From assembly GCA_014384285.1 (NCBI GenBank), contig JACNGE010000009.1, positions 1-64,000 of the forward strand: a DNA stretch of 64,000 bases, written 5' to 3'. This document shows, one piece after another, positions 19,799-29,668 of this stretch; the first letter of the stretch is position 1; every line of letters starts with the position of its first letter. The notes under the pieces were generated by a model. The model was not told where the DNA came from, searched no databases, and saw only the letters and a program-made list of their open reading frames with translations. Position numbers and translations under genes: made by a program. Source of the stretch: Actinomycetota bacterium. Its GTDB lineage: Bacteria > Actinomycetota > Acidimicrobiia > Actinomarinales > Actinomarinaceae.

Positions 19799-20665
19799 TT
19801 ATCCTTTGACCGAACCAGCAGTAAGCCCACCGGTTATCTGCTTTTGGAAGAAAATAAATAAAGTTGCAATTGGTGCTGCTGCTAAAACAGATGAAGCTGC
19901 GATTACTCCCCAATCAGCATTAAAGTCATCCACAAAAACTGTATTTATCCCTACTGCAACGGTCCACAAATTTTTATCTTTTAAGAATATGGCAGCAAGA
20001 ATGTAATCTGAATATATTCCAATAAAAGTTATAACAAAAATTACCACAAGTATCGGCCTTGCAAGAGGTGCAATAACTTTAGTAAATATTTGAAAATCGC
20101 TAGCTCCGTCTACTTTTGCGGCTTCGTCTAAAGATGGTGATATTGTGTCCATAAAACCTTTTATTAGCCAAGAATTAAAACCAATTGAACCACCTAAGTA
20201 AACAAGAATAAGTCCTAGGTGTGTACCGAGACCCATAAATGGTAATATGTCGCTTATTTGAAAAAACAAAAGATATATTGCTACAAAAGCTAGGAAAGCT
20301 GGGAACATTTGAACAATTACTAATGTAAGTAAACTTGCTCTTCTTCCTTTGAATTGAAGTCTAGAAAATGCATAAGCAGCTAAGGTGCCTAATAATACGT
20401 TAAATATAGATGCAACAATTGCAACTTTATAAGTGTTGTACAACCATCTAAAGTATGGAACAAGTGAATCTCCAGAAAGCTTTTTATAGTGCTTTAGTGT
20501 AAAATTATCCGGAATGAGTTTGGAGTTTGCTAAATTGGCAAAGTCTGCAAAAGAATTTGTAATTACGAATAAGATTGGATAGATAGCAAAAAGTACGAAT
20601 ACAATTCCAACAAGATGTCGCCATCCATATTCTTTAAACCACTTCACTAAATTAAATGTTCCCAT
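19799..20665 (-). CDS. malG: maltose/maltodextrin ABC transporter permease, MalG type
   Basis: Six-TM permease with EAAKVDGASDFQIFTKVIAPLARP EAA loop; C-terminal QKQITGGLTAGSVKG. Confidence 0.9.
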   Translation of the reverse strand: MGTFNLVKWFKEYGWRHLVGIVFVLFAIYPILFVITNSFADFANLANSKLIPDNFTLKHYKKLSGDSLVPYFRWLYNTYKVAIVASIFNVLLGTLAAYAFSRLQFKGRRASLLTLVIVQMFPAFLAFVAIYLLFFQISDILPFMGLGTHLGLILVYLGGSIGFNSWLIKGFMDTISPSLDEAAKVDGASDFQIFTKVIAPLARPILVVIFVITFIGIYSDYILAAIFLKDKNLWTVAVGINTVFVDDFNADWGVIAASSVLAAAPIATLFIFFQKQITGGLTAGSVKG

Positions 20666-22241
20666 AAATACGCTCCAAACGTTTCGTGTATCTGAATGAA
20701 ATAGCAGAAATTAATAAAACAATTCCAAATATTATTATCGTAACACTAGAAGCTAATCCAAAAAGATTACCTCTTCCACCAGATATAGCTAGACGGTATG
20801 AAAAAGAAATTAATATGTCTGTCCAGCCTACTGCTACTTCACTTCCTATAACAGGTGGCCCCCCACCGGAAAGTAGAAAAATTAATGTAAAATTATTGAA
20901 ATTGAATGCAAAGGAACCAATCAATAATGGTGATATAGAAACCATTAAAAGCGGAAATGTTATTCGCCAAAAAGATTGAACCCCACTTGCTCCATCAACT
21001 TTTGCTGCTTCTGTTAATTCTTTTGGTATAGACTGCAGAGCTCCAGTAGTTATTAAAAACATATAAGGAAAACCGAGCCATGTGTTAACTAGAAGTACAG
21101 CAGCCCTTGCACTTTCTTTTGTTTTCAACCATTTAATCGGTTCTATATCAAAAAAAGTGTACAGAGGATCTAGCCAGTTATTAATCACACCATAATCTGG
21201 ATTAAGCAATCCCTTCCATACCAGGACTGACACAAACGCAGGTATTGCATATGGCAATATGTATAAAGCTCTGTATATTCTTTTAAACTTAAGTTTTTCT
21301 TTGTTTAATGTAATACTAAGAAGTAAACCAACAGTAAAAGCAAGCAATACTGTAAGTGTTGCAAACTGAAAAGTCCACTTTGTGACTAACTCAAGAGGTC
21401 CTCTTATTCGCTGATTAGAAAAAAGCTTTTTATAGTTTTCAGATCCAACAAAAATTCTCCATCCTGGATCAACTGATTCAGTGTTGCATACGAAATTATC
21501 ACCATCACTAGAGCAGACTTCACTCGTAGAATTATCAATTAAACTATCGTATTCTGACTCATAGGTATAGCGTTGAGATGTGGAAAGAAGTCTTCCAGTG
21601 GAAGAACCGAACACAGAAATTTTATATAATTGAGCACGAGTTGAACTATCTATAACTAATGAAAGTTCTTGTAATTTATTAGCTTTATTTATCTGATCTT
21701 TTCCAGCAAGTAGTTTCAAGCCATCTGGAGTAACAATCTCACCTGATTCGCTTTTTAAAGAAGGTTCATGGGTAGCATAACTAGCTTTATCAATTTCATC
21801 TTGTGTTACAGCCTTGCCAAATAATAATTGGTCTTGAGCTAAATCAGCTGCAAAATAATATTCATCTGTATTATTTTCAAAAATATAGATGTCAAACTCT
21901 ACTCCTTTTTGGTCATCAGGTGTGTATGTTCTAGCTTCGAGTAAATCTATAGCTTGTGATTTAGTAAGGATATGACCTGTAGACCAATTAGTAAAAGAAA
22001 CGTAGGTGTTATAAGCTGCTGGAAAAACAACAAAAGAAAACATAAATATTATTCCTGGAGTAATCCATTTCAAGGCAGCAAATTTATCAGTTAGATATGT
22101 GAAGTTAATTAAGAAAGTTACAAATACTAATACAGTTAATAAAAACCAAGATTCAAAAGTTACTATTAAAGGTATCAAGTATATAGATCCTGCATTAAAA
22201 ATAGCTAGAAATGAGTATCTAAGTATTGAAGAGAATTTCAT
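20652..22241 (-). CDS. malF: maltose ABC transporter permease, MalF type, with large extracytoplasmic insert
   Basis: ELTEAAKVDGASGVQSFWRITFPLL EAA loop; about 180-aa hydrophilic insert after TM3 (P2-like). Confidence 0.88.
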   Translation of the reverse strand: MKFSSILRYSFLAIFNAGSIYLIPLIVTFESWFLLTVLVFVTFLINFTYLTDKFAALKWITPGIIFMFSFVVFPAAYNTYVSFTNWSTGHILTKSQAIDLLEARTYTPDDQKGVEFDIYIFENNTDEYYFAADLAQDQLLFGKAVTQDEIDKASYATHEPSLKSESGEIVTPDGLKLLAGKDQINKANKLQELSLVIDSSTRAQLYKISVFGSSTGRLLSTSQRYTYESEYDSLIDNSTSEVCSSDGDNFVCNTESVDPGWRIFVGSENYKKLFSNQRIRGPLELVTKWTFQFATLTVLLAFTVGLLLSITLNKEKLKFKRIYRALYILPYAIPAFVSVLVWKGLLNPDYGVINNWLDPLYTFFDIEPIKWLKTKESARAAVLLVNTWLGFPYMFLITTGALQSIPKELTEAAKVDGASGVQSFWRITFPLLMVSISPLLIGSFAFNFNNFTLIFLLSGGGPPVIGSEVAVGWTDILISFSYRLAISGGRGNLFGLASSVTIIIFGIVLLISAISFRYTKRLERIYGNI

Positions 22242-22259
22242 AATTTAATAGTATCAAAA

Positions 22260-22287
22260 AAATTGGGGCCCATAAGAGCCCCAATTT
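22260..22287 (-). terminator. Intrinsic terminator between malE and malF
   Basis: Perfect 10-bp stem aaattggggc / gccccaattt around 8-nt loop ccataaga. On the minus strand the second arm runs into TTTTTTT. Confidence 0.85.
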
Positions 22288-22305
22288 AATATTTGTATAG
22301 ATTTA

Positions 22306-23607
22306 TTATCCGCCAGCTATAGCTGTTCTGACTTGTTCAGCAGCTAATTTCATTGCATCAGTTGCGGAATTAACGGTTACGCCTGTCTCTTCATTAGTAC
22401 CATACGCTTGGTCTCTAATAATTAACATTGCATCACCAACTGGACCCCAAACAGAACCCATTTCTGGAATGTTAGGCATTGGTATACCGTTTGCAGCACT
22501 AGCCGCAAATTGAGCTGCTATAGGATCTGCAGCTTCAACAATAGCAAAAAGTGATTTCGTAGCTGGTAGTCTTGGGTCAGAATTATACATTGATTCTTGT
22601 ACCTCGACTGTTGCAAAAAAGTCTAATATAAAACTTTGTGCTAACACCTTATTATCACTAAAAGCAGAAACCATTGCACCACGTACTCCTACGAATGGAG
22701 TAGCAGCATTCCCATCAAACTGTGGAATTAAAGCAACACCATAATCTACTGCAGAGGCATCTCCTCTTGCCCAAGGACCAGTCATCCAATAAGGGGCTCT
22801 ACCCTCTTGGAATGCTGACATTGATGCACCGTAATCAGTAGAAGCTACTGTTCCATCTTTAACTAATGAATCTAAGTATTCCGCTGAAGCTATTGCCTGT
22901 GCGTTATCAAGACCAACATCGGTTGGATCAAATCCAGCATTAAAAGCAAAAATGTATCCGCCAGATGATCCAAAGAAAGGATGGTTGTGGTAGGCATCTC
23001 CGCCTCCTCCACCACCAGGTGCTCCAACACAAAGCTCAGTCCCTGCAGTATCACAGGATGCTTTTACATCAGACCAAGTTGTTGGTACACCATCAACTAA
23101 AGCTTTGTTATAAAACATAGCGATTGCTTCTGTTGCATATGGAAATCCATAAACTTCTCCACCATAGCTAAAACCTTGTACTCCGACATCAAACAAATCT
23201 GAAGCTACCGCTCCAAGATCTAGTGGTGCAACCACACCATTAGCAGCTAATTCTCCTACCCAGTCATGAGCACCAAGAAATACATCTGGACCTTCTCCTG
23301 CCGGACCAGCTGTCTGTACATCGGTTCTGATTTGACCAAAGTCATAAACTACTACTTCGATATCTACACCAGCTGCAGCTTCATAAGCTCCTACGAGGGG
23401 ATCTAAAGCAGTTGCTACTTTTTCCTCAGCCCAAACCACAAGTTTTACTGGTGGTGGTGAAGTAGTAGCAGGAGCAGCTAATGTTTCTTGAGGTGCTTCT
23501 GTTGTATCAGGAGTGTCGGATGCAGTATCAGAGCCCCCTCCACAAGAAGTAGCAACTAAAGAAAGTAGAACTAAAATTACTAAAAAACGTAATTTATTCT
23601 TTTTCAT
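22306..23607 (-). CDS. malE: maltose/maltodextrin-binding lipoprotein, MalE type
   Basis: Lipobox-like ...LVATSCGGG; VWAEEKVATALDPLVGAYEAAAGV; VPTTWSDV; GVRGAMVSAFSDN; AAAGGAGAGAAATG RBS. Confidence 0.9.
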   Translation of the reverse strand: MKKNKLRFLVILVLLSLVATSCGGGSDTASDTPDTTEAPQETLAAPATTSPPPVKLVVWAEEKVATALDPLVGAYEAAAGVDIEVVVYDFGQIRTDVQTAGPAGEGPDVFLGAHDWVGELAANGVVAPLDLGAVASDLFDVGVQGFSYGGEVYGFPYATEAIAMFYNKALVDGVPTTWSDVKASCDTAGTELCVGAPGGGGGGDAYHNHPFFGSSGGYIFAFNAGFDPTDVGLDNAQAIASAEYLDSLVKDGTVASTDYGASMSAFQEGRAPYWMTGPWARGDASAVDYGVALIPQFDGNAATPFVGVRGAMVSAFSDNKVLAQSFILDFFATVEVQESMYNSDPRLPATKSLFAIVEAADPIAAQFAASAANGIPMPNIPEMGSVWGPVGDAMLIIRDQAYGTNEETGVTVNSATDAMKLAAEQVRTAIAGG

Positions 23608-23692
23608 TTCTCTCCTTTATGTGTATTTATATATATCAACGTTAATATAACAACTTTTTAGAAGATTGTCTTGGAAAATTTTCAATTTAAAA

Positions 23693-25621
23693 TTATTTTT
23701 CAGAAATAATTATTCCAATATCTGTAATATTATCAATCTCTAAATGACCATCATTCAATTGAATAGTGCAGTCACCGAAAATTACTTCTGAACTATGTGC
23801 ATTTGTTGCAATTTTTAGAGACTTAGTTTTTTTATCCCTATTGATAATGCATAAAAGTGACTCATCTTTTAAAACTCTCCGAAATAAGACTAATTCCTCA
23901 TTTGATTCAACTAATTCAAATCTTCCATATTTAAGAATAGGATTTTGATTTTTTATCTTCATAAGTTGTTTTGTGTGTGAAAGTAAATTTATGTTCCAAG
24001 TTTCTTCATGGTCCCATGGAAATGGTTCCCTATTGAATGGATCATCTGCTCCTGCAAGACCAACTTCATCACCGTAATAAATTCCTGCAATTCCTGGGAA
24101 GGTTGCTTGAAGAAATATAGCGCCGAACATTCCGTCTACATTGTCCCCACATCTATTAAGAAATCTTTTTACATCATGAGAACTCAATAAATTTTGACAT
24201 GATGACAATGCTTCAAATGAGTACATAGAATATAGATTTGCCAAAGCATGACTGAATTGAGTTGTTGAAGTTCTTTGGGTAGCAAAAAAATCAGTCATAG
24301 ATTCTCTAAAGGAATAATTCATTGTTCCATCAAATCTATCACCTTGAAGCCATTGAGATGTATCTCCAAAAATTTCAGAGATAAGTAAAACATCTTTCTT
24401 TGAAGCTACTGCTATTTCCCTAAAATCTTTCCAAAATGAAAAATCAAGTTCTTTTGCAACGTCCATTCGCCATCCATCTATATCGAAATTTTTAATCCAG
24501 TATTCTGTAACATCTAATGCCCACTGCCTTGCTTCAGGATTAACTAAATTTACTTTGGGCATGTCTGGAACTCCCCACCAGGCTTTATAGGATGGCTCGA
24601 TAATTGGTCCGTCATCTTCTTTAATTTCAACGGGGACTTTGGTCTCTTCAAAAGTCTTTTCAAGGTAAGTTTTATACTCTTCAGCATTACCATCCCAGCC
24701 AACCTTATATGTGTTGGAATACAAATGAGGTCTATGCTGTAAACGTACAGGATAATCGTATACTGTAAACCAATCTTTATATTCTGATTCATCGCCGTTG
24801 GTAATTAAATCCTGGAATGCAAAATGTCTTGGATGTACATGATTTAATGAACAATCAATAACAACCTTCATATTTTTTTTATGAGCTTCTTCTATAAGCT
24901 TTTTAAAAGCAGCATCTCCTCCAAATGATTCATCAACTTTGAAATGGTCCCATGAGTCGTACTTATGAGTGCTACCCGAAAGAAAGATTGGATTTAAATA
25001 TAGGATATTTACACCTATGTCAATTAAGTAATCTAATTTTTCAATAACGCCGTATAAATCTCCACCATGAAAACCTAATCTTGTAGGTTTACTATTCCAA
25101 GGAATTGTATTTGGCGGATTTAAAGAGCTATCACCATTTCTAAACCTGTCGGTAAAAATTTGGTACATCACTCCCCCGTAAACCCAATCAGGGATTGTAT
25201 GACGTGTAAAAATATCGGAGTTATATATCCATTTTTCAGAAGGAGAAATAAAGTTTGCTATACCACTTGTTCCAAAATATAAATTTAGATTATCTACAGT
25301 ACTGGCAGCAAAGCTGAATTTTGATACAGTAGATCTAAACTCTAATTGAACCTCCCAAAATTTAAATCTATCTGTAGAGGCATAAACTTTTAGTTCTAAA
25401 GGTCTTAACAGGTCATCTTCAAGCAGAAGCCAAAGTTTATCTATTTGAGGTTCCGTATGGACTCGTATTACAGAAGTTCCATCATGTGATATTGAGAAGT
25501 ATTTTTTATTATTAAAGTCAAATCGAATATCGTAATGTCCTAAATGAACATCCCCTTCAAAAAAATCAATTTTCTGGGCCTCATCTTTATCAATAAATTC
25601 AGGTTGATGATTTTCTACCAT
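23693..25621 (-). CDS. GH13 alpha-glycosidase (neopullulanase/maltogenic amylase-like)
   Basis: VYGGVMYQIFTDRFRNGD; VVIDCSLNHV; DGWRMDVAKELD; LLISEIFGD; NLLSSHD. Confidence 0.9.
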   Translation of the reverse strand: MVENHQPEFIDKDEAQKIDFFEGDVHLGHYDIRFDFNNKKYFSISHDGTSVIRVHTEPQIDKLWLLLEDDLLRPLELKVYASTDRFKFWEVQLEFRSTVSKFSFAASTVDNLNLYFGTSGIANFISPSEKWIYNSDIFTRHTIPDWVYGGVMYQIFTDRFRNGDSSLNPPNTIPWNSKPTRLGFHGGDLYGVIEKLDYLIDIGVNILYLNPIFLSGSTHKYDSWDHFKVDESFGGDAAFKKLIEEAHKKNMKVVIDCSLNHVHPRHFAFQDLITNGDESEYKDWFTVYDYPVRLQHRPHLYSNTYKVGWDGNAEEYKTYLEKTFEETKVPVEIKEDDGPIIEPSYKAWWGVPDMPKVNLVNPEARQWALDVTEYWIKNFDIDGWRMDVAKELDFSFWKDFREIAVASKKDVLLISEIFGDTSQWLQGDRFDGTMNYSFRESMTDFFATQRTSTTQFSHALANLYSMYSFEALSSCQNLLSSHDVKRFLNRCGDNVDGMFGAIFLQATFPGIAGIYYGDEVGLAGADDPFNREPFPWDHEETWNINLLSHTKQLMKIKNQNPILKYGRFELVESNEELVLFRRVLKDESLLCIINRDKKTKSLKIATNAHSSEVIFGDCTIQLNDGHLEIDNITDIGIIISEK

Positions 25622-25677
25622 TTAATACTTTCTAAATCCTAAACATATATTATATACTTTATGTCGAAAGGTTTTTC

Positions 25678-27147
25678 GTGGATATAAGAAAAAGTAGTGG
25701 CCTAATTATGCATCCAACCTCATTACCAAGTAAGTATGGTATTGGAGACCTAGGTGAGAGTTCAAAATTATTTATTGATTATCTACACGAGACAAAAACA
25801 AAAATCTGGCAGGTATTACCTTTAGGACCAACAGATGAAGTAGAATATTCCCCATATTCGAGTTCATCCTCTGTGTTGGGGAATATAAATCTAATTAACT
25901 TAGATAATTTAAAAAATATGCAAGAAAATATTTTTGAAATACCGAAATTTTCAAATCAAATTGTTGATTACAAGAATGTCTATGAATTTAAGGAAAAAAT
26001 ATTTGAAGATATTTCTAAAAATATAAACATAAATGAAAAATCTTATCAGAACTTTTTAAACAATAAAGTCATTCGAAAACATATAACTTTTTTAACATTA
26101 GAAAAAACAAAAAAAGAAACATGGACCAACTGGAGTGAACAAGAACAAACCTACTCAGATCAACTTTTTGAGTATTTAGTTAATAAACATGAATTAGAAT
26201 TTAAATTTATTCTTTATACACAGTATGAATTTTTTCAACAATGGAATGAATTAAAAAGTTATGCAAATAGTTTGGGAATAAGTATCCTTGGAGACATTCC
26301 TATATATGTAAATCATAACTCAGCTGATGTTTGGAGTAATAGCTCTCTTTTTGAATTGGATGAGAAAGGAAACATGTCATTTGTTTCTGGTGCTGTACCC
26401 GATGATTTCACAGTAGAAGGACAAATATGGAATACAACTTTATACAACTGGGAAAATAATCGCTCTAACGATTACCAATATTGGATAAACAAACTTCAAA
26501 ACAACCTAGACAAATTTGATTACTTGAGAATCGATCATTTTGTTGGTTTTTTCCAATACTGGGCAATACCTATAAATGAGCCAGCATTAAATGGAGAATG
26601 GAGAAAAGGTCCATGGAAAACTTTTTTTGAAATTGTAAGTAAGCATATATCTATGTCAAAGTTACTCGCTGAAGACCTCGGGGTAGTATTATCCGAAACA
26701 GATCAGATATTGAAAGAATATAACATACCTGGGATGAAAGTTTTACAACAGAGAATTCCATCTTTAGACAAAAATGATGAAATACACCCTCAGGAATGGG
26801 GTGAAGGATTAATCGCATACACAGGGACACATGACAGCCCAACAGTTCAACAGTGGCTTGATGAAGCAAATGAAGTTCAAACTCGATATTTTAATAATTA
26901 CAAAAGTACATTAGATCTGAGTTTTAAAAATGATGTATGGGATTTTATTTCATTAGTTTGGGAATCTCCCTGCATTCTTTCCATAACAACTGTTCAAGAT
27001 TTATTAGAACTTGATAAAAAAGCAAGATTCAATATACCTGGTACCCAAAAAGGGAACTGGACTTGGAGACTTGATAACTTAAAAGAACTTGAAAAAACAA
27101 TAGAAAATTTGAAAAGTTTAAACGAAAAAAACTCGAGAATAATTTAA
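25678..27147 (+). CDS. malQ: 4-alpha-glucanotransferase (GTG start)
   Basis: SSGLIMHPTSLPSKYGIGDLGESS; GDIPIYVNHNSADVW; RIDHFVGFFQYW; AEDLGVV; TGTHDSPTVQQW. Confidence 0.94.
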   Translation: MDIRKSSGLIMHPTSLPSKYGIGDLGESSKLFIDYLHETKTKIWQVLPLGPTDEVEYSPYSSSSSVLGNINLINLDNLKNMQENIFEIPKFSNQIVDYKNVYEFKEKIFEDISKNININEKSYQNFLNNKVIRKHITFLTLEKTKKETWTNWSEQEQTYSDQLFEYLVNKHELEFKFILYTQYEFFQQWNELKSYANSLGISILGDIPIYVNHNSADVWSNSSLFELDEKGNMSFVSGAVPDDFTVEGQIWNTTLYNWENNRSNDYQYWINKLQNNLDKFDYLRIDHFVGFFQYWAIPINEPALNGEWRKGPWKTFFEIVSKHISMSKLLAEDLGVVLSETDQILKEYNIPGMKVLQQRIPSLDKNDEIHPQEWGEGLIAYTGTHDSPTVQQWLDEANEVQTRYFNNYKSTLDLSFKNDVWDFISLVWESPCILSITTVQDLLELDKKARFNIPGTQKGNWTWRLDNLKELEKTIENLKSLNEKNSRII

Positions 27148-27434
27148 TACTGGCTTTTTATAAATTCAATTACAAGTGTAACTTCATTGTCGGTAAGTCT
27201 CTGGGCAGGCATTGAACCCATACCTTTTGTAATTGTTTGAACCCAATAAGAATCTGACATTTGAGCTGCATTTGAATCTGCCTTCAAACTAGGACCAACC
27301 CTCCCAGAGAAATCTGAACCATGACAAGCAGAGCACCTAGCTGTATAGATCTCTTCACCTGAGGTCAATTCTGGTATTTCAGTAGATGTACAAGAAGTGA
27401 ATATTACAAATATTAAAAAAATTATCCTTTTCAA
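27144..27434 (-). CDS. monoheme class I c-type cytochrome, predicted lipoprotein
   Basis: IFVIFTSCTS lipobox-like; YTARCSACHGSDFSGRVGPSL heme motif CxxCH; Met ligand in GMGSMPAQ. Confidence 0.88.
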   Translation of the reverse strand: MKRIIFLIFVIFTSCTSTEIPELTSGEEIYTARCSACHGSDFSGRVGPSLKADSNAAQMSDSYWVQTITKGMGSMPAQRLTDNEVTLVIEFIKSQY

Positions 27435-27437
27435 GAT

Positions 27438-27575
27438 TTATTCTTCTTCTAAACCGGATTTAAACTCTCTTGTTGATTTCCCTAACGATTTAGCAAGACT
27501 TGGTAACCGCTTTGCTCCAAAGAGTAACAATAAAATTGTTAAAATTATTAATAATTCTGGAAGTCCTAATCTCAT
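27438..27575 (-). CDS. tatA: Sec-independent translocase TatA, 45 aa (MRLGLPELLIILTILLLLFGAKRLPSLAKSLGKSTREFKSGLEEE)
   Basis: Missed by the ORF track, which lists an antisense ORF at 27397..27600. Contains the canonical LLLLFGAKRLPxLAxSLGKSxREFKxG signature; TACAAT box 6 nt upstream of the ATG. Confidence 0.9.
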   Translation of the reverse strand: MRLGLPELLIILTILLLLFGAKRLPSLAKSLGKSTREFKSGLEEE

Positions 27576-27581
27576 AAACTC

Positions 27582-27587
27582 ATTGTA
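27582..27587 (-). promoter_or_regulatory. -10 box (TACAAT) 6 nt before the tatA ATG
   Basis: TACAAT-GAGTTT-ATG on minus strand. Confidence 0.5.
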
Positions 27588-27606
27588 CCTAGATAAATAA
27601 ATTATT

Positions 27607-28506
27607 TTAAGATATTGATTTCTTTTGAATAATCGTAATTAGGAAATACCCTATGATTGAAAATACTATGAAAAATAATATTTCTTGCTGAAGTTCAATA
27701 TTAGGGAAGATAGGCTGGGTTGTGACAGCCTCTAAAACACCATCGCTATTAGTACGCGTTTCTATGGTTTTTCTAAATGGCCATATCTTTACTAGTGAAC
27801 CAATAAGAAAACCTGAAAGAAGCGAAAGAAGATTATCTTTATAATTCTCGAATAAGAAATGTAGTAAACGACTAAAAATAATTAAACCAAATATACAACC
27901 AAACCCAAAAATGAGAATTACTCTAATGTCAAATTCTTTAATTGCTGTAATAATATATTCGTATTTTGAAAGCAAAAGAAGAATAAACGACCCGCTAATG
28001 CCTGGGAGAATCATAGCGGTAATAGCTATTGATCCAGTAAAAAAGATAAAAATGTCACTATCTGGTATTTTAGTTGTATTGGATAGAGAAATAATAGCTG
28101 CAATAGTTATTCCACTTAGAATCCAAATTGTTTTATTGTAACTTAAATGATTTATATCTTTCAATATCAGAAAAGCAGAAGAAAGTATCAGCCCAAAGAA
28201 AAAACCCCATATTTTATATTCATGGTTGTCCAATAAAAAAACAATTATTTGAGCAAGCAAAATAACGGAAGTCCCAATTCCTAAAACCAAAATTAATAAA
28301 AAGTTACCATTTAGTTTTTTCCAGAATTCTTTCACTCCATGCTGGAATAAGATTTTAAAAAGGGTTAAATTTATATTTTTTATAGAATAAATAAGTTCTT
28401 CATATATTCCAGTAATTAGAGCGATCGTTCCACCTGACACACCGGGTACTATATCTGCAGCACCCATAGCTACCCCTTTGAAGTAAAGTTTTAACATAGT
28501 TTTCAT
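27607..28506 (-). CDS. DUF368 family protein (polyprenyl-phosphate transporter, PopT-like)
   Basis: GVAMGAADIVPGVSGGTIALITGIYEELI; LPGISGSFILLLL; polytopic. Confidence 0.88.
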   Translation of the reverse strand: MKTMLKLYFKGVAMGAADIVPGVSGGTIALITGIYEELIYSIKNINLTLFKILFQHGVKEFWKKLNGNFLLILVLGIGTSVILLAQIIVFLLDNHEYKIWGFFFGLILSSAFLILKDINHLSYNKTIWILSGITIAAIISLSNTTKIPDSDIFIFFTGSIAITAMILPGISGSFILLLLSKYEYIITAIKEFDIRVILIFGFGCIFGLIIFSRLLHFLFENYKDNLLSLLSGFLIGSLVKIWPFRKTIETRTNSDGVLEAVTTQPIFPNIELQQEILFFIVFSIIGYFLITIIQKKSIS

Positions 28507-29661
28507 CTAATTTGTTTTGGTGCTCTTATTAAAAACCCTAAACATCAGTGGAGAAACAGTTGCAGTAAGTACAGCTAGTAATATGATTTGCTGTTCTAAA
28601 TTTTTGCTTAACAAATCAAGCTCCACACCAATTTCTGCCATAGCAATAATTAAACTAAATCTTGCGGAAAGAAGAAATCCACCCGCAAAGATTTTTGAGA
28701 TAGAAATCCTTGAAAATACCAAGAGTAAAGAAGGTAATAATTTAACAAGTACAGCTATTGCAAAGAGGTATAAAACATCGATATAAAAGTCTGTATTTGA
28801 AAATAACGAAATGTCGTAATTCAGACCTATGTTAATAAAGAATATAGGTATCAAAAATCCATATGAAAAACCCTTGAGGCTGCTTTCTAAACTTCCTCTA
28901 TTTGGAAAAACAAAAGCAAATAAAGTTCCGGCAAGAAATGCTCCAAGAATTGCTTCAATGTCGAATAAAACAGCAACACCAACTAATGCGAGCATTAAAG
29001 CAAGAGAGCTTCTTATACCCAACTCTTCTGGATCGTTACCATCAAACATTCTTGAAAATAATTGAGGATTCCACCAAGCTAATCTTCTGAGGATTCTCAA
29101 AAGAAAAATTACAATTGCAAAGTAAAGAATAATATTTAGATTTGATATAGAAAAGCCATTTGATTTTACAACAGATGCGTAAACAGTTGCTGCTAACAAG
29201 GTTAATATATCTGCAAGTAACGCGATTATGAATAGCATTTGACCGTAATTTGACTTAATAGTGTCATCGCTTCTTAGAACTGAAATCACAATATCCACAC
29301 TTGTTGTGCATAAGACTAAAGCTAGAAAAATTGGATATTTAAGTTCTGTAATTATTAAGAATGAAACCGCTACAGTAGAAATGTATACAACTATTGGTAA
29401 AGCTAACGATTTTATGCCTTTTTCTCGAAAAGTTTCTAATTCTATTTCGAAACCAGAAAGAAACATCAATAAAAGAAAACCTAAAACGGCTAATCCAGAA
29501 ATAAATTCAGAAGGTGATACTAAATGTAAAACCGGACCGACAATTATCCCGAATGCGATTTCTAAAACAATAGATGGTACTTTTAACCGAGAACCGACTA
29601 ACGGTAATAAAAAAGCACCAAGAGAAATGACAACTAAAGATATCGCATCAAAACTTTCCAT
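28507..29661 (-). CDS. cation:proton antiporter (Kef/NhaP-type, CPA2)
   Basis: PSIVLEIAFGIIVGPVL; AILGAFLAGTLFA; start moved to ATG 29661 (MESFDAISL) behind AGGAGAATT RBS. Confidence 0.88.
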   Translation of the reverse strand: MESFDAISLVVISLGAFLLPLVGSRLKVPSIVLEIAFGIIVGPVLHLVSPSEFISGLAVLGFLLLMFLSGFEIELETFREKGIKSLALPIVVYISTVAVSFLIITELKYPIFLALVLCTTSVDIVISVLRSDDTIKSNYGQMLFIIALLADILTLLAATVYASVVKSNGFSISNLNIILYFAIVIFLLRILRRLAWWNPQLFSRMFDGNDPEELGIRSSLALMLALVGVAVLFDIEAILGAFLAGTLFAFVFPNRGSLESSLKGFSYGFLIPIFFINIGLNYDISLFSNTDFYIDVLYLFAIAVLVKLLPSLLLVFSRISISKIFAGGFLLSARFSLIIAMAEIGVELDLLSKNLEQQIILLAVLTATVSPLMFRVFNKSTKTN

Positions 29662-29668
29662 AATTCTC

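Noticed and set aside
27397-27600. ORF-track 67-aa plus-strand ORF
   Set aside because: It is antisense to tatA (27438..27575, minus), which has a clear family signature
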